Part shown: positions 1 through 6,597 of the stretch, piece by piece
Layout: every line of letters starts with the position of its first letter
Numbering within the stretch: the stretch's first letter is position 1
NCBI GenBank assembly: GCA_027071965.1
Contig: JALSYJ010000263.1
Coordinates: 1-9,037, forward strand
Source of the DNA: Robiginitomaculum sp.
GTDB taxonomy: Bacteria; Pseudomonadota; Alphaproteobacteria; Caulobacterales; Maricaulaceae
Direction of reading: 5' to 3'
Length of the DNA: 9,037 nt
Position numbers and translations under genes: made by a program
Notes under the pieces: generated by a model
Told to the model about the DNA's origin: nothing
The model's input: the letters and a program-made list of their open reading frames with translations, nothing else
The model's database searches: none

Positions 1-134
1 AGCGCATTTCCCTTTACAACTGTTGGGCCAATGGAAACCTGTCCGTCGCCGGCAATAACTGTTTTGCCGTTCTTTTGAACAGCTAAAATGGTGGTGCCGT
101 GCCAATCCGCGGCGTTTTGAGTGTGAGCAGACAA
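1..134 (-). CDS. hslV: ATP-dependent protease proteolytic subunit HslV (5' part only)
   Basis: This is the N-terminal 44 codons of HslV (ClpQ), the threonine peptidase that forms the dodecameric core of the cytoplasmic HslUV protease; the rest lies left of the window. The translation contains WHGTTILAV followed by VIAGDGQVSIGPTVVKGNA, the typical HslV start. The Thr after WHG would be the catalytic nucleophile exposed by removal of a short propeptide. No ATG exists in frame before an upstream stop. I chose the TTG at 134-132, which gives MSAHTQNAADWHG, because an AAGGA ribosome-binding site (146-142) lies seven bases upstream. A GTG at 170-168 is in frame but falls within or next to the proposed promoter. 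The next gene upstream on this strand, the EAL protein, ends 88 bases away, so hslV probably has its own promoter. The identity is secure; the start codon is inferred. Confidence 0.93.
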   Translation of the reverse strand, partial: MSAHTQNAADWHGTTILAVQKNGKTVIAGDGQVSIGPTVVKGNA

Positions 135-161
135 AAGGCTTTCCTTTGAAATACTAGTTGA

Positions 162-194
162 ACAAACCACAATTGGTTCGTACAGACCACAATT
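162..194. repeat. Two 13-bp direct repeats, 20-bp period, upstream of hslV
   Basis: ACAAACCACAATT (162-174) and ACAGACCACAATT (182-194) differ at one base, and their starts are 20 bp apart, close to two helical turns. They sit inside the proposed hslV promoter: the right copy abuts the -35 element and the left copy covers the -10 region. They could be binding sites for a dimeric regulator, or a chance local duplication. No regulator is identified. Confidence 0.4.
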
Positions 195-204
195 TCAAGG
201 GGGG
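171..204 (-). promoter_or_regulatory. Probable heat-shock (RpoH/sigma-32) promoter of hslV
   Basis: On the minus strand CCCCCCTTGAAA (204-193) matches the sigma-32 -35 element (CCCTTGAA type) very well. After a spacer of about 16-17 bases, CCAATT (176-171) is a partial match to the -10 element (CCCATnT type). Transcription would start near position 164, giving a leader of about 30 bases that carries the AAGGA ribosome-binding site and the TTG start. HslVU is a known heat-shock protease under RpoH in other proteobacteria. The -35 element is clear and the -10 is weaker. Confidence 0.6.
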
Positions 205-222
205 CGCAATCAAGAGTTTTTA

Positions 223-2370
223 TCAGGCAATTTGACGTAAATCACTATCGTCTTGTTCTGGCTGTTTGTGGCTCTTGCCTTTTTTATCGTGAGCCAAAAG
301 GTCAATAAAGTCTGTCTCTGGCACGGGTCTGGAGAAATAATATCCTTGTACATAATCACAACAATGAAGCTGTAAAAACGCAAAATGCTCCCGGGTTTCC
401 ACACCTTCTGCAACAGTTCTGTATCCAAGGGATTCTGCCATGGCCAAAACCGTTTGTACAATGACTCTGGCATGTTTGTCTTCGGTCATTTCGCGAACAA
501 AGGACTGGTCAATCTTAAAGACATCAAACGGCAAACGGGTTAAATAAGCCAAAGAAGAGTGTCCGGTGCCAAAATCATCAATGGCAAAGCGCACACCCCG
601 GTCTCGCAAAGGAGCTACCTGTTCCATCAGGCGTTCCGGATTGGTCATGGCAACGCTTTCTGTAAGTTCCAGCTCCAGCAATTCATGGGAAAGACCTGTT
701 TCTTCGAGAATTGCGCCAACAATCTGGGTGAAGTTTTCTCTTGAAAATTGTAAGGCAGAAACATTTACAGCAACAGGGCATTGGTGCCCGTTCTTTGACC
801 ATTTTGCCGCCGCCCGGCAAGCCTCGCGCAACACATAGTCACCGATTTCATTGATCAGTCCGGTTTCCTCAGCAACATCAATAAAAGCGCCTGGAGACAG
901 TATTTTTCCCGGAGCCTTTTGCCATCTGACCAGCGCCTCACAGCCAGAAATAGAGCCGTCGCGCACATTTATCTTTGGTTGATAGAACACGATAAACTCG
1001 CGGTTTTTTAATGCCCGGCGCATTTCGTTTTGCAGAGTAATGCGACGAATGGCGGCTTGGGTCATGCTTGGTTCAAAAAACTGCCAATTGCCACCTCCGT
1101 TTTCTTTTGCAACATCAATAGCAAAATTCACACTGTTTAGCAGGGTTTTGGAATCTCCGGCATCATGGGGATACATGGCAATGCCAATTCTTGCTGATAA
1201 ACGAACCGGTTGCCCGGAAGCTTCCAGGGGCTCGGAAATCGCATCAAGAATATTTTTGGCAATATCTTGCGCCATTGGAGCAGAAACACATCCAGGAGCA
1301 ATAAAGGCAAATTCATCAGCCGAAAGCCGCGCCAAAACCGGCGGCGGCACCTTTCCATCAGCACTTAACCTTGACATAAAACCGCTGGCAACCTGTCGTA
1401 GACGCTGGCCAGTTTTTTGCAACAACAAGTCACCTTCTTCCTGCCCATAAGCATCGTTTAGGCGCTTGAATCCATCCAAATCAATTAAAAACAAAGAGCC
1501 AGGAGCCTTGTTGCCATCAACAAGGATGCGCAGGCGCTCGGTAAAAGCAGTTTTATTGGCTAAACCTGTCAGGCTGTCCCCGTAGGCAAGCCACCGGGTT
1601 CTGTCCATGTTTGATTTCATCCTCTCAAGCATAAGGTTCAAGCTGTTGGCAAGAACAGAAAACTCATCGCGGCCTGGAATATCAACCCGAGCTGACAGAT
1701 CTCCATTTGCAGCCCGGTTAGCAACTATTATCAACTCTTTTATAGGTGCCAATAAGCGCCCGAAAACCAATAAAGCCATAGGTAGGCCAACCCCAATTAG
1801 CGCAAGCCCCTTCCACAGGTTTTTTACAACAAAAACGCCAAACCCTGGAAACAATTCGCTGGGCAGCAAAGATAAATAAACTGCCCCGATTACCCCTGTG
1901 TCGCTGTGTACCGGGGCAGCAAAGCCAAGCTGGTTTTTGCTAAGCCGCCACTGTAACAGGTTTTTTTGGATTGCCTCTCTTACCAAGGTAAGATCCGATT
2001 GCAGGGAGTTTGGAGACAGGTGTTCTGCTTTTGAAATCACTTGTGCATTGCGGTCGGTAATGAATATGGAGCTGACGCCTTTTTGCTGACCTAAATTAAA
2101 ATAAAGCCTGTTTAATCCGCCGGCATCAGAATTTTGGATGGCTCCGGCAGCGGCCGAGGCCGCAGAAAAAACCAGGGTTTTTGCTTTATAAATTTCCTGA
2201 TTCTTAGCAAAGCGTTGGTCAGCCATGGCGCCTAAAAGCACCAAAAACACAGCGGAAGCCAACACAGCACAAAAGAAGAGCAGAGCTGCTTTTGCGGCCA
2301 GTTTTTCTTGTATTCTAGCTAAAATAACCACCAACAACCCCTTTTGGCAAACCAAAGGGTTTGCATACAC
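223..2370 (-). CDS. Membrane c-di-GMP phosphodiesterase: Cache-like sensor, HAMP, degenerate GGDEF, EAL
   Basis: This 715-residue inner-membrane signalling protein probably hydrolyses cyclic di-GMP. Transmembrane segments at about 27-49 and 183-206 bracket a periplasmic region that looks Cache-like (FITDRNAQVIS near 103, then GVIGAVYLSL near 159). A HAMP linker follows at about 203-255. The GGDEF domain (about 263-432) keeps DLDGFKRLND at 297-306, but its signature is SADEF (350-354) and the RxxD inhibitory site is absent, so cyclase activity is doubtful. The EAL domain (about 445-692) keeps every expected catalytic position: E478 in EAL, N536 in NVSA, E568 in ELTES, D598 and D599 in DDFG, K619, E655 in AEGVE and Q675 in QGY. 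The tail is charged. The longest reading starts at GTG 2370 with AGGA four bases upstream. GTG 2331-2329, preceded by AAGGGG at a six-base spacing, is an equally good or better start and gives a 702-residue protein. It appears to be a single-gene unit. Confidence 0.93.
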   Translation of the reverse strand: MYANPLVCQKGLLVVILARIQEKLAAKAALLFFCAVLASAVFLVLLGAMADQRFAKNQEIYKAKTLVFSAASAAAGAIQNSDAGGLNRLYFNLGQQKGVSSIFITDRNAQVISKAEHLSPNSLQSDLTLVREAIQKNLLQWRLSKNQLGFAAPVHSDTGVIGAVYLSLLPSELFPGFGVFVVKNLWKGLALIGVGLPMALLVFGRLLAPIKELIIVANRAANGDLSARVDIPGRDEFSVLANSLNLMLERMKSNMDRTRWLAYGDSLTGLANKTAFTERLRILVDGNKAPGSLFLIDLDGFKRLNDAYGQEEGDLLLQKTGQRLRQVASGFMSRLSADGKVPPPVLARLSADEFAFIAPGCVSAPMAQDIAKNILDAISEPLEASGQPVRLSARIGIAMYPHDAGDSKTLLNSVNFAIDVAKENGGGNWQFFEPSMTQAAIRRITLQNEMRRALKNREFIVFYQPKINVRDGSISGCEALVRWQKAPGKILSPGAFIDVAEETGLINEIGDYVLREACRAAAKWSKNGHQCPVAVNVSALQFSRENFTQIVGAILEETGLSHELLELELTESVAMTNPERLMEQVAPLRDRGVRFAIDDFGTGHSSLAYLTRLPFDVFKIDQSFVREMTEDKHARVIVQTVLAMAESLGYRTVAEGVETREHFAFLQLHCCDYVQGYYFSRPVPETDFIDLLAHDKKGKSHKQPEQDDSDLRQIA

Positions 2371-2505
2371 ATTATCCTAATAGCAAAGGAGCGTTTCCGG
2401 GCCGTTAACCAAAGCGAGGTTTGTAATAAAAAGAATCAGTGCAAATTTTAGGGATGAAGCGTAGGGTTTTTCCAGCCATTTTGCGTGAAAAGTTTGTTTC
2501 TGGTC

Positions 2506-3486
2506 TTAAAGAAAGGAGCGTAAATCCACAGCAGGACGTGCGCCAAAATTGGAAATAACTTCTGCTGCAGCTTTTGAGCCCAATGCGCCACAGGCCGCCA
2601 GGGGCATGCCGGAAGCAAGCCCAAACAATACGCCAGAGGCATAAAGATCACCTGCACCCGTGGTATCAACAACATTTTCGACCGGAACAGCAGCAATTTT
2701 TTCAACTCCTGTTTCATCCAAAATAAGGGAGCCTTTTTCACTTAAGGTGACCAAAGCAAATTTTGCATCCTGTTTCACCTGTTGTAGCGCCTGTTCCAGG
2801 TCTGCGGTCTGATAGAGCGACAAAAGCTCAGTTTCGTTGGCAAAAACAATGTCCACATGGCCACGAATAAGGTGTAAGAAAGCCTCTCTGTGCCGATCAA
2901 CACAGAACAGGTCGGAGAGCGTAAGGGCGGTTTTGCGACCTGCGGCCTTGGCAATTTCTGCTGCTTGAACGAAGGCGCGTTTGGCAGCATCGCGATCAAA
3001 CAAATATCCCTCCATATAGATGATTTGTGAAGCGCGTATCACATCAGGATCAAGATCTTCTGGGCCAAAAAGTGATGAGGCTCCCAAATATGTCGACATT
3101 GATCTTTGCGCATCCGGAGTAACAGCAATTAGGCAGCGTGCGGTTTTTGGGCCGCCGACAAGAGGGGGAACATTAAAATGAACACCCGCTTTGTGCAGGT
3201 CTTTGGCAAAGGTTTCGCCAAGCTCATCATCTGCCACCTTTCCCATAAAGGCTGCTTTGCCGCCAAACCCGGCAATACCGGCAACAGTATTTGCAGCAGA
3301 GCCGCCAGAGGACTTTGTTGCTGATGGCAGGCAGTTATACAGGGTTTGTGCCCGCTCTTCGTCAATCAGAGTCATTGACCCTTTGGTGATGTCCCGCTCA
3401 AACAAAAAATCGTCGGGGACGGTGGCTATGACATCAACAATGGAGTTGCCAAGACCCAGAACATCAAATCTAGCGTTTAACGACAT
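2506..3486 (-). CDS. PfkB-family carbohydrate/nucleoside kinase, adenosine kinase-like
   Basis: This 326-residue cytoplasmic ribokinase-fold enzyme is probably an adenosine kinase (adenosine + ATP to AMP + ADP). The N-terminal strand DVLGLGNSIVDVIA (8-21) is followed by the first PfkB signature around GGSAANTVAGIAGFGG (61-76) and GKVADDELG (82-90). NETE (217-220) is the metal/phosphate-binding NxxE motif. DTTGAGD (274-280) carries the anion hole and the catalytic base D280. Length is normal. Bacterial genes of this subgroup are usually annotated as adenosine kinase, but substrate preference within PfkB (adenosine, ribose, fructose or guanosine/inosine) cannot be read safely from the sequence. 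The ATG at 3486 overlaps the stop of the upstream arylesterase gene by one base (TAATG), with AGGA about nine bases before it, so the two are probably translationally coupled. The stop is followed by 135 bases with no clear terminator. Confidence 0.9.
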   Translation of the reverse strand: MSLNARFDVLGLGNSIVDVIATVPDDFLFERDITKGSMTLIDEERAQTLYNCLPSATKSSGGSAANTVAGIAGFGGKAAFMGKVADDELGETFAKDLHKAGVHFNVPPLVGGPKTARCLIAVTPDAQRSMSTYLGASSLFGPEDLDPDVIRASQIIYMEGYLFDRDAAKRAFVQAAEIAKAAGRKTALTLSDLFCVDRHREAFLHLIRGHVDIVFANETELLSLYQTADLEQALQQVKQDAKFALVTLSEKGSLILDETGVEKIAAVPVENVVDTTGAGDLYASGVLFGLASGMPLAACGALGSKAAAEVISNFGARPAVDLRSFL

Positions 3487-4547
3487 TATTTCTTTTCCTG
3501 TTTCTGCTCACAAGCCATAACCGCCGGATCAAACACGCTTCCCATGAAAATTTTGTTATCAAGCTGAGCTGCAACCGAAGCGCCACTTAACGGATCGCCT
3601 TCAGACGCATATATTTCGTGGATGGATTTTTTTTGAACATCAACACGAAACACTTGAGAAGGGCTGCGTTTTTCGGGGTCTTTGGCGTGAGCAGAAAGGT
3701 CCAGCAGGCGTGGATGAGCAGCAATCCAAAGCGAGCCGTCTTCGGCGACATCAATGTTATCAAGGCCGCTACCCAAAAATACCGAATCAACTAATGTAAG
3801 ATCACCGCTCTGCAGGTTGCGCTCAAAAATTCGTAAATTCTGATCCACAGTAGCAGTTACAAAAAGCCGTTTTGCATCATCAGAAACAGCGATGCCATTA
3901 GCATAGGAAAACTCGCTTGCAACAGTTTTGGCTTCAGAGTTGGAGAACCACACAACATTGCCGGTTTTCTTTCTGAATAATATGCCAAAAAATTCAGCAA
4001 TTGACCCAAGTTTCTCGCGCCTGTCATTGGTAATATAAAACTGGTCGTTACCAACTGCCGCAATATCGTTGGGGCTGTAAAATTCTGCGCTTTCATAGGT
4101 GTTTTGCAGTAATAACTGATTTCCTGAAATCAGAAACTTACGGATTTTTTCAACAGGGCGTGATCCGTGGTCAATCACAAACAAGTAGCGGTTTTTGTTG
4201 GTATCAATAAAAAGGTCAATACCGTGTGGTTTAAATTTAGCGCCATCCATGCCCAAAAGGTCCAATGGTGCAGCCTGTTCAGGATTGTCGGCGGGCATTA
4301 CCCAGATTGACCCTGATATATCAGGGTTTCTGCGATCATGGCTGGAAATATAAACTAGCCGGTTTGTTTTATCAATTACCAGATCCTCTGAACCAATTAT
4401 TGGTGCCACTATTGAACACTGTCCATCAAAGTGCGCCTTTACGCCCCCAAGCTGTCCTGTCCACAATAAGGTTCGCCACCAAAAAACTGAAAGCAAAACC
4501 GCCAAAATTGCAACAACAATACCGCCGCGCACTATAATCTTGTTCAT
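3486..4547 (-). CDS. Paraoxonase-like arylesterase/lactonase, signal-anchored
   Basis: This 353-residue protein resembles the paraoxonase (PON) family of six-bladed beta-propeller, calcium-dependent lactonases and arylesterases. A hydrophobic segment at about 8-24 with a basic start should export it and may anchor it, placing the propeller in the periplasm. Comparison with remembered PON1 motifs shows GSEDL (52-56; calcium ligands E54 and D55), PHGI (H108, matching H115), DHGSRPVEK (H127, matching H134), SPND (N160 and D161), ANGI (N217) and LDNIDV (D263 and N264). C44 and C346 lie where PON1 has its terminal disulfide. Natural substrates of bacterial members are mostly unknown; lactones, including acyl-homoserine lactones, are plausible but only inferred. 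The ATG at 4547 has GAGG seven bases upstream. It is first in a two-gene unit with the kinase and is transcribed divergently from the Rieske gene. Confidence 0.88.
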   Translation of the reverse strand: MNKIIVRGGIVVAILAVLLSVFWWRTLLWTGQLGGVKAHFDGQCSIVAPIIGSEDLVIDKTNRLVYISSHDRRNPDISGSIWVMPADNPEQAAPLDLLGMDGAKFKPHGIDLFIDTNKNRYLFVIDHGSRPVEKIRKFLISGNQLLLQNTYESAEFYSPNDIAAVGNDQFYITNDRREKLGSIAEFFGILFRKKTGNVVWFSNSEAKTVASEFSYANGIAVSDDAKRLFVTATVDQNLRIFERNLQSGDLTLVDSVFLGSGLDNIDVAEDGSLWIAAHPRLLDLSAHAKDPEKRSPSQVFRVDVQKKSIHEIYASEGDPLSGASVAAQLDNKIFMGSVFDPAVMACEQKQEKK

Positions 4548-4564
4548 AGTTAAACCTCATATTT

Positions 4565-4581
4565 CCGCTATGATGTAGCGG
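4565..4581. promoter_or_regulatory. Inverted repeat, possible operator, upstream of the arylesterase gene
   Basis: CCGCTA and TAGCGG are perfect 6-bp arms around a five-base centre. The repeat sits 17 bp before the arylesterase ATG, just upstream of its ribosome-binding site. On the plus strand it is followed by GTTGTTTTT, so it resembles a small intrinsic terminator, but no plus-strand gene precedes it. On the minus strand a TTGAAA (4593-4588) could be a -35 element that would place the repeat at the -10 position; the -10 match itself is poor. An operator or leader hairpin is the likeliest reading. Confidence 0.4.
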
Positions 4582-4653
4582 GTTGTTTTTCAAAAAGCGA
4601 GATTAATTTCTTTTTTGCCGCACCTGCAGGGCTTTTCGCCAGAGCAGAAGCCC

Positions 4654-4668
4654 GGTACAAGCTGTACC
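4654..4668. promoter_or_regulatory. Inverted repeat directly before the Rieske start codon
   Basis: GGTACA and TGTACC are perfect 6-bp arms around AGC. The repeat ends one base before the ATG at 4670, where a ribosome-binding site would normally lie, and no convincing Shine-Dalgarno sequence is present. In mRNA it would form a short hairpin touching the initiation region; in DNA it is a dyad a regulator could bind. Function is inferred only. Confidence 0.4.
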
Positions 4669-4669
4669 C

Positions 4670-5707
4670 ATGTATCTAAATGAACTTTGGTATTTTGGCG
4701 CATTAAGCCAGCAATTGCAGCCAGGAAAACACCTGCATCTGGAATTGTTGGGACAGCCTATATTGCTGGGTCGTGGTTTTGATGGCGAGGTGTTTGCGAT
4801 TCGGGATATCTGTCCTCATCGCGGCATTTTGTTATCCAGCGGTAAGCTAGTGCAAAATAAAGAAACAACAGAGGTAGAGTGCCCATACCATGGTTGGCGG
4901 TTTGGCACCGGTGGCAAGTGTGTTGCCATTCCTTCTCTTACAAAAGAGCAGCAAAAGACCAAAGACCTGTCCAAAATCTACACCAAAAATTTTGCTGTAC
5001 ATGAACAACAGGGGCTTATCTGGATATATCAGGGTGAAAAACATCCCGACCAGCCCCCGGACGTGCTTGATTTTGTGGGAAATGCCAGCCCAAAAATCCA
5101 CACCAAGACCGTTTTTAACTGTCATGTGGATCATGCGGTTATCGGGTTGATGGATCCGGCACACATTGCTTTTATTCACCGGCAATGGTGGTGGCGCACA
5201 GAAAAAAGCATGCATGAGAAGGCAAAAAAATTTGGCCCCGTAGAGCGCGGGTTTTCCATGCTGCCGCATGTTCCTTCGAGCAATTCATTTTTATACAAAC
5301 TTCTTGGTGCTAGGCCGGAAACGGAAATAAGGTTTCAGCTTCCAGGGATTCGTGTAGAGTATGTTCGTATTGGCAAAAAATATGTGGTTGGTTTTACAGC
5401 GGTTACGCCGGTAAATGATCAACAAACCCAAATTACCATTGCGCTTTACTGGGATCACCCGATCATGAGCCTGTTGCCAAATGCCCTGTTGCGAAAAGCG
5501 GTTGATACTTTTGTGGGACAGGATCGTGACGCTGTAAATGCACAACAAAAGGGGTTGGCGTATGACCCAAAGCTCATGTTGATACATGATGCAGATGTGC
5601 AGGCCAAATGGTATTTTGCTTTGAAGAAAGCGTGGAGCTCCGCACAGGAAAACAACACACCCTTTCAAAACCCGGTGCGGGCAAAAACCCTGAAGTGGAG
5701 AAGCTGA
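4670..5707 (+). CDS. Rieske non-heme iron oxygenase, alpha-subunit type
   Basis: This 345-residue protein has the two iron centres of aromatic ring-hydroxylating and related Rieske oxygenases. The N-terminal Rieske domain carries CPHRG (C48, H50) and CPYHGW (C71, H74), binding a [2Fe-2S] cluster. The C-terminal domain has D162-xx-H165-xxxx-H170, matching the bridging Asp and the two iron-binding His of the family, and D285 in GQDRDAVNAQ is a good candidate for the acidic third ligand. Length and an N-terminal motif (WYFGALSQQL) fit single-component-type alpha subunits. The substrate is unknown, and no reductase or ferredoxin gene lies in the window. The ATG at 4670 is the first start in the open frame, but it has no clear ribosome-binding site and follows an inverted repeat. 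It heads a probable operon with the HIG1-like, cobalamin and ETF genes. Confidence 0.92.
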   Translation: MYLNELWYFGALSQQLQPGKHLHLELLGQPILLGRGFDGEVFAIRDICPHRGILLSSGKLVQNKETTEVECPYHGWRFGTGGKCVAIPSLTKEQQKTKDLSKIYTKNFAVHEQQGLIWIYQGEKHPDQPPDVLDFVGNASPKIHTKTVFNCHVDHAVIGLMDPAHIAFIHRQWWWRTEKSMHEKAKKFGPVERGFSMLPHVPSSNSFLYKLLGARPETEIRFQLPGIRVEYVRIGKKYVVGFTAVTPVNDQQTQITIALYWDHPIMSLLPNALLRKAVDTFVGQDRDAVNAQQKGLAYDPKLMLIHDADVQAKWYFALKKAWSSAQENNTPFQNPVRAKTLKWRS

Positions 5708-5716
5708 CAGCTTTTT
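5701..5716 (+). other. Short palindrome plus T-run at the Rieske stop codon
   Basis: AAGCTG-A-CAGCTT (5701-5713) is a perfect palindrome spanning the TGA stop and running into a five-T tract (5712-5716). Allowing a five-base loop, the stem would have only four pairs, so it is at best a weak attenuator between the oxygenase gene and the downstream genes. It may be chance. Confidence 0.2.
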
Positions 5717-5739
5717 CGTCAGGATTAGGAGGCAACCAA

Positions 5740-5940
5740 ATGTTTATTGATATATTGCTGTTTATCGCCCTTGCCGCGGTGACGCTAACCTTGTTGGCGG
5801 GGGTTATCACCATGAGCCGCAACAAGGGCAAGCAGGATAAGCGCTCGAACAAGCTGATGCGCCTGCGGGTTGTGTTGCAGGCGGTGGCAATTGTGATTTT
5901 GATGATAGGTTTCTATCTAAAATCAAATGCAGGCGGATAG
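5740..5940 (+). CDS. Twin-transmembrane HIG1-domain-like small protein
   Basis: This 66-residue inner-membrane protein has two hydrophobic helices (about 4-24 and 44-61) joined by a basic loop. The loop and second helix read SNKLMRLRVVLQAVAI, containing R41-x-R43-xxx-Q47, which matches the RxRxxxQ half of the HIG1 (hypoxia-induced gene 1) signature. The leading Q-I/V of the mitochondrial signature is replaced by S36-N37. Mitochondrial HIG1 proteins (Rcf1/HIGD1A) associate with cytochrome c oxidase; bacterial twin-TM members are far less understood. The ATG at 5740 is preceded by a perfect AGGAGG (5727-5732) at a seven-base spacing. A longer reading frame into the Rieske gene exists but is not credible. 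The stop is two bases before the next ATG, so it is clearly in one operon with the adenosyltransferase. Confidence 0.85.
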   Translation: MFIDILLFIALAAVTLTLLAGVITMSRNKGKQDKRSNKLMRLRVVLQAVAIVILMIGFYLKSNAGG

Positions 5941-5942
5941 CC

Positions 5943-6536
5943 ATGGTAAGGCTAAACAAAATTTATACCCGCACAGGCGATGGCGGGGATACGCACCTTT
6001 CTGATGGTAGCCGCTGTGCCAAAACCTCTCCAAGGTTTGCAGCAATTGGTGCCGTTGATGAATTAAACAGCGCCCTTGGCCTGGCGGTTATTGGGGTTCC
6101 GGATGTGTCGTTAAGGGGTGATTTGTCGCGCATTCAGAATGAGCTGTTTGATTTAGGGGCGGATTTGTCGCACCCGGGCCCGGATGAACAGACAAAACCG
6201 CCACCATTACGTATTGTTTTGCAACAGGTAAAAAACCTGGAGCTTGATATTGATCGCATGAATCAGCAATTATCGCCATTGCGCAGCTTTGTGCTTCCAG
6301 GTGGAACAGAGGCCGGGGCCAGATTGCATTTTGCCAGGGCAGTTTGTCGGCGGGCTGAGCGAGAGGCCTTATTGATACCCAAAGAACAATGGGTAAACTC
6401 ATGTGCTTTGGTGTATTTGAACCGGTTATCAGATTATTTATTTGTGGCGGCGCGTTATGTAAACGCTTCGGGTGATGATGAGGTTTTGTGGCAGCCAGGA
6501 GCAAGTCGTGGCAGTAAAGGACAATCTGCCGGTTGA
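5943..6536 (+). CDS. PduO-type ATP:cob(I)alamin adenosyltransferase
   Basis: This 197-residue cytoplasmic enzyme transfers the 5'-deoxyadenosyl group of ATP to cob(I)alamin, making adenosylcobalamin. Family marks are the N-terminal ATP loop TRTGDGGDT (9-17), DELNSALG (39-46), FVLPGGTEAGARLHFARAVC (116-135), RRAER (136-140) and LNRLSDYLFVAAR (159-171). The Phe before LPGG probably matches the residue that helps make four-coordinate corrinoid in characterised PduO enzymes. The five-helix-bundle length is normal. AGGCGG (5931-5936) precedes the ATG, inside the end of the HIG1-like gene. Its product usually serves B12-dependent enzymes such as methylmalonyl-CoA mutase, none of which is in this window. 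Annotation pipelines may call it cobO, but it is not homologous to the CobA/BtuR type. Confidence 0.95.
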   Translation: MVRLNKIYTRTGDGGDTHLSDGSRCAKTSPRFAAIGAVDELNSALGLAVIGVPDVSLRGDLSRIQNELFDLGADLSHPGPDEQTKPPPLRIVLQQVKNLELDIDRMNQQLSPLRSFVLPGGTEAGARLHFARAVCRRAEREALLIPKEQWVNSCALVYLNRLSDYLFVAARYVNASGDDEVLWQPGASRGSKGQSAG

Positions 6537-6597
6537 CCGAAAGCAGTGTACTGGCTAGGCAGATAACAGGTCGGCGGTTGCGCTGAAGGAGAAAAAA

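Noticed and set aside
168..170. In-frame GTG as the hslV start
   Set aside because: It lies at the proposed -10 element, upstream of the predicted transcription start, and lacks a ribosome-binding site compared with the TTG at 134.
1040..1450. 136-codon plus-strand frame within the GGDEF/EAL gene
   Set aside because: It is antisense to a well-supported coding region and its product has no recognisable features.
5608..5739. N-terminal extension of the HIG1-like protein from an upstream ATG
   Set aside because: It would overlap about 100 bases of the Rieske gene in another frame; the ATG at 5740 has a perfect AGGAGG and directly precedes the first TM helix.
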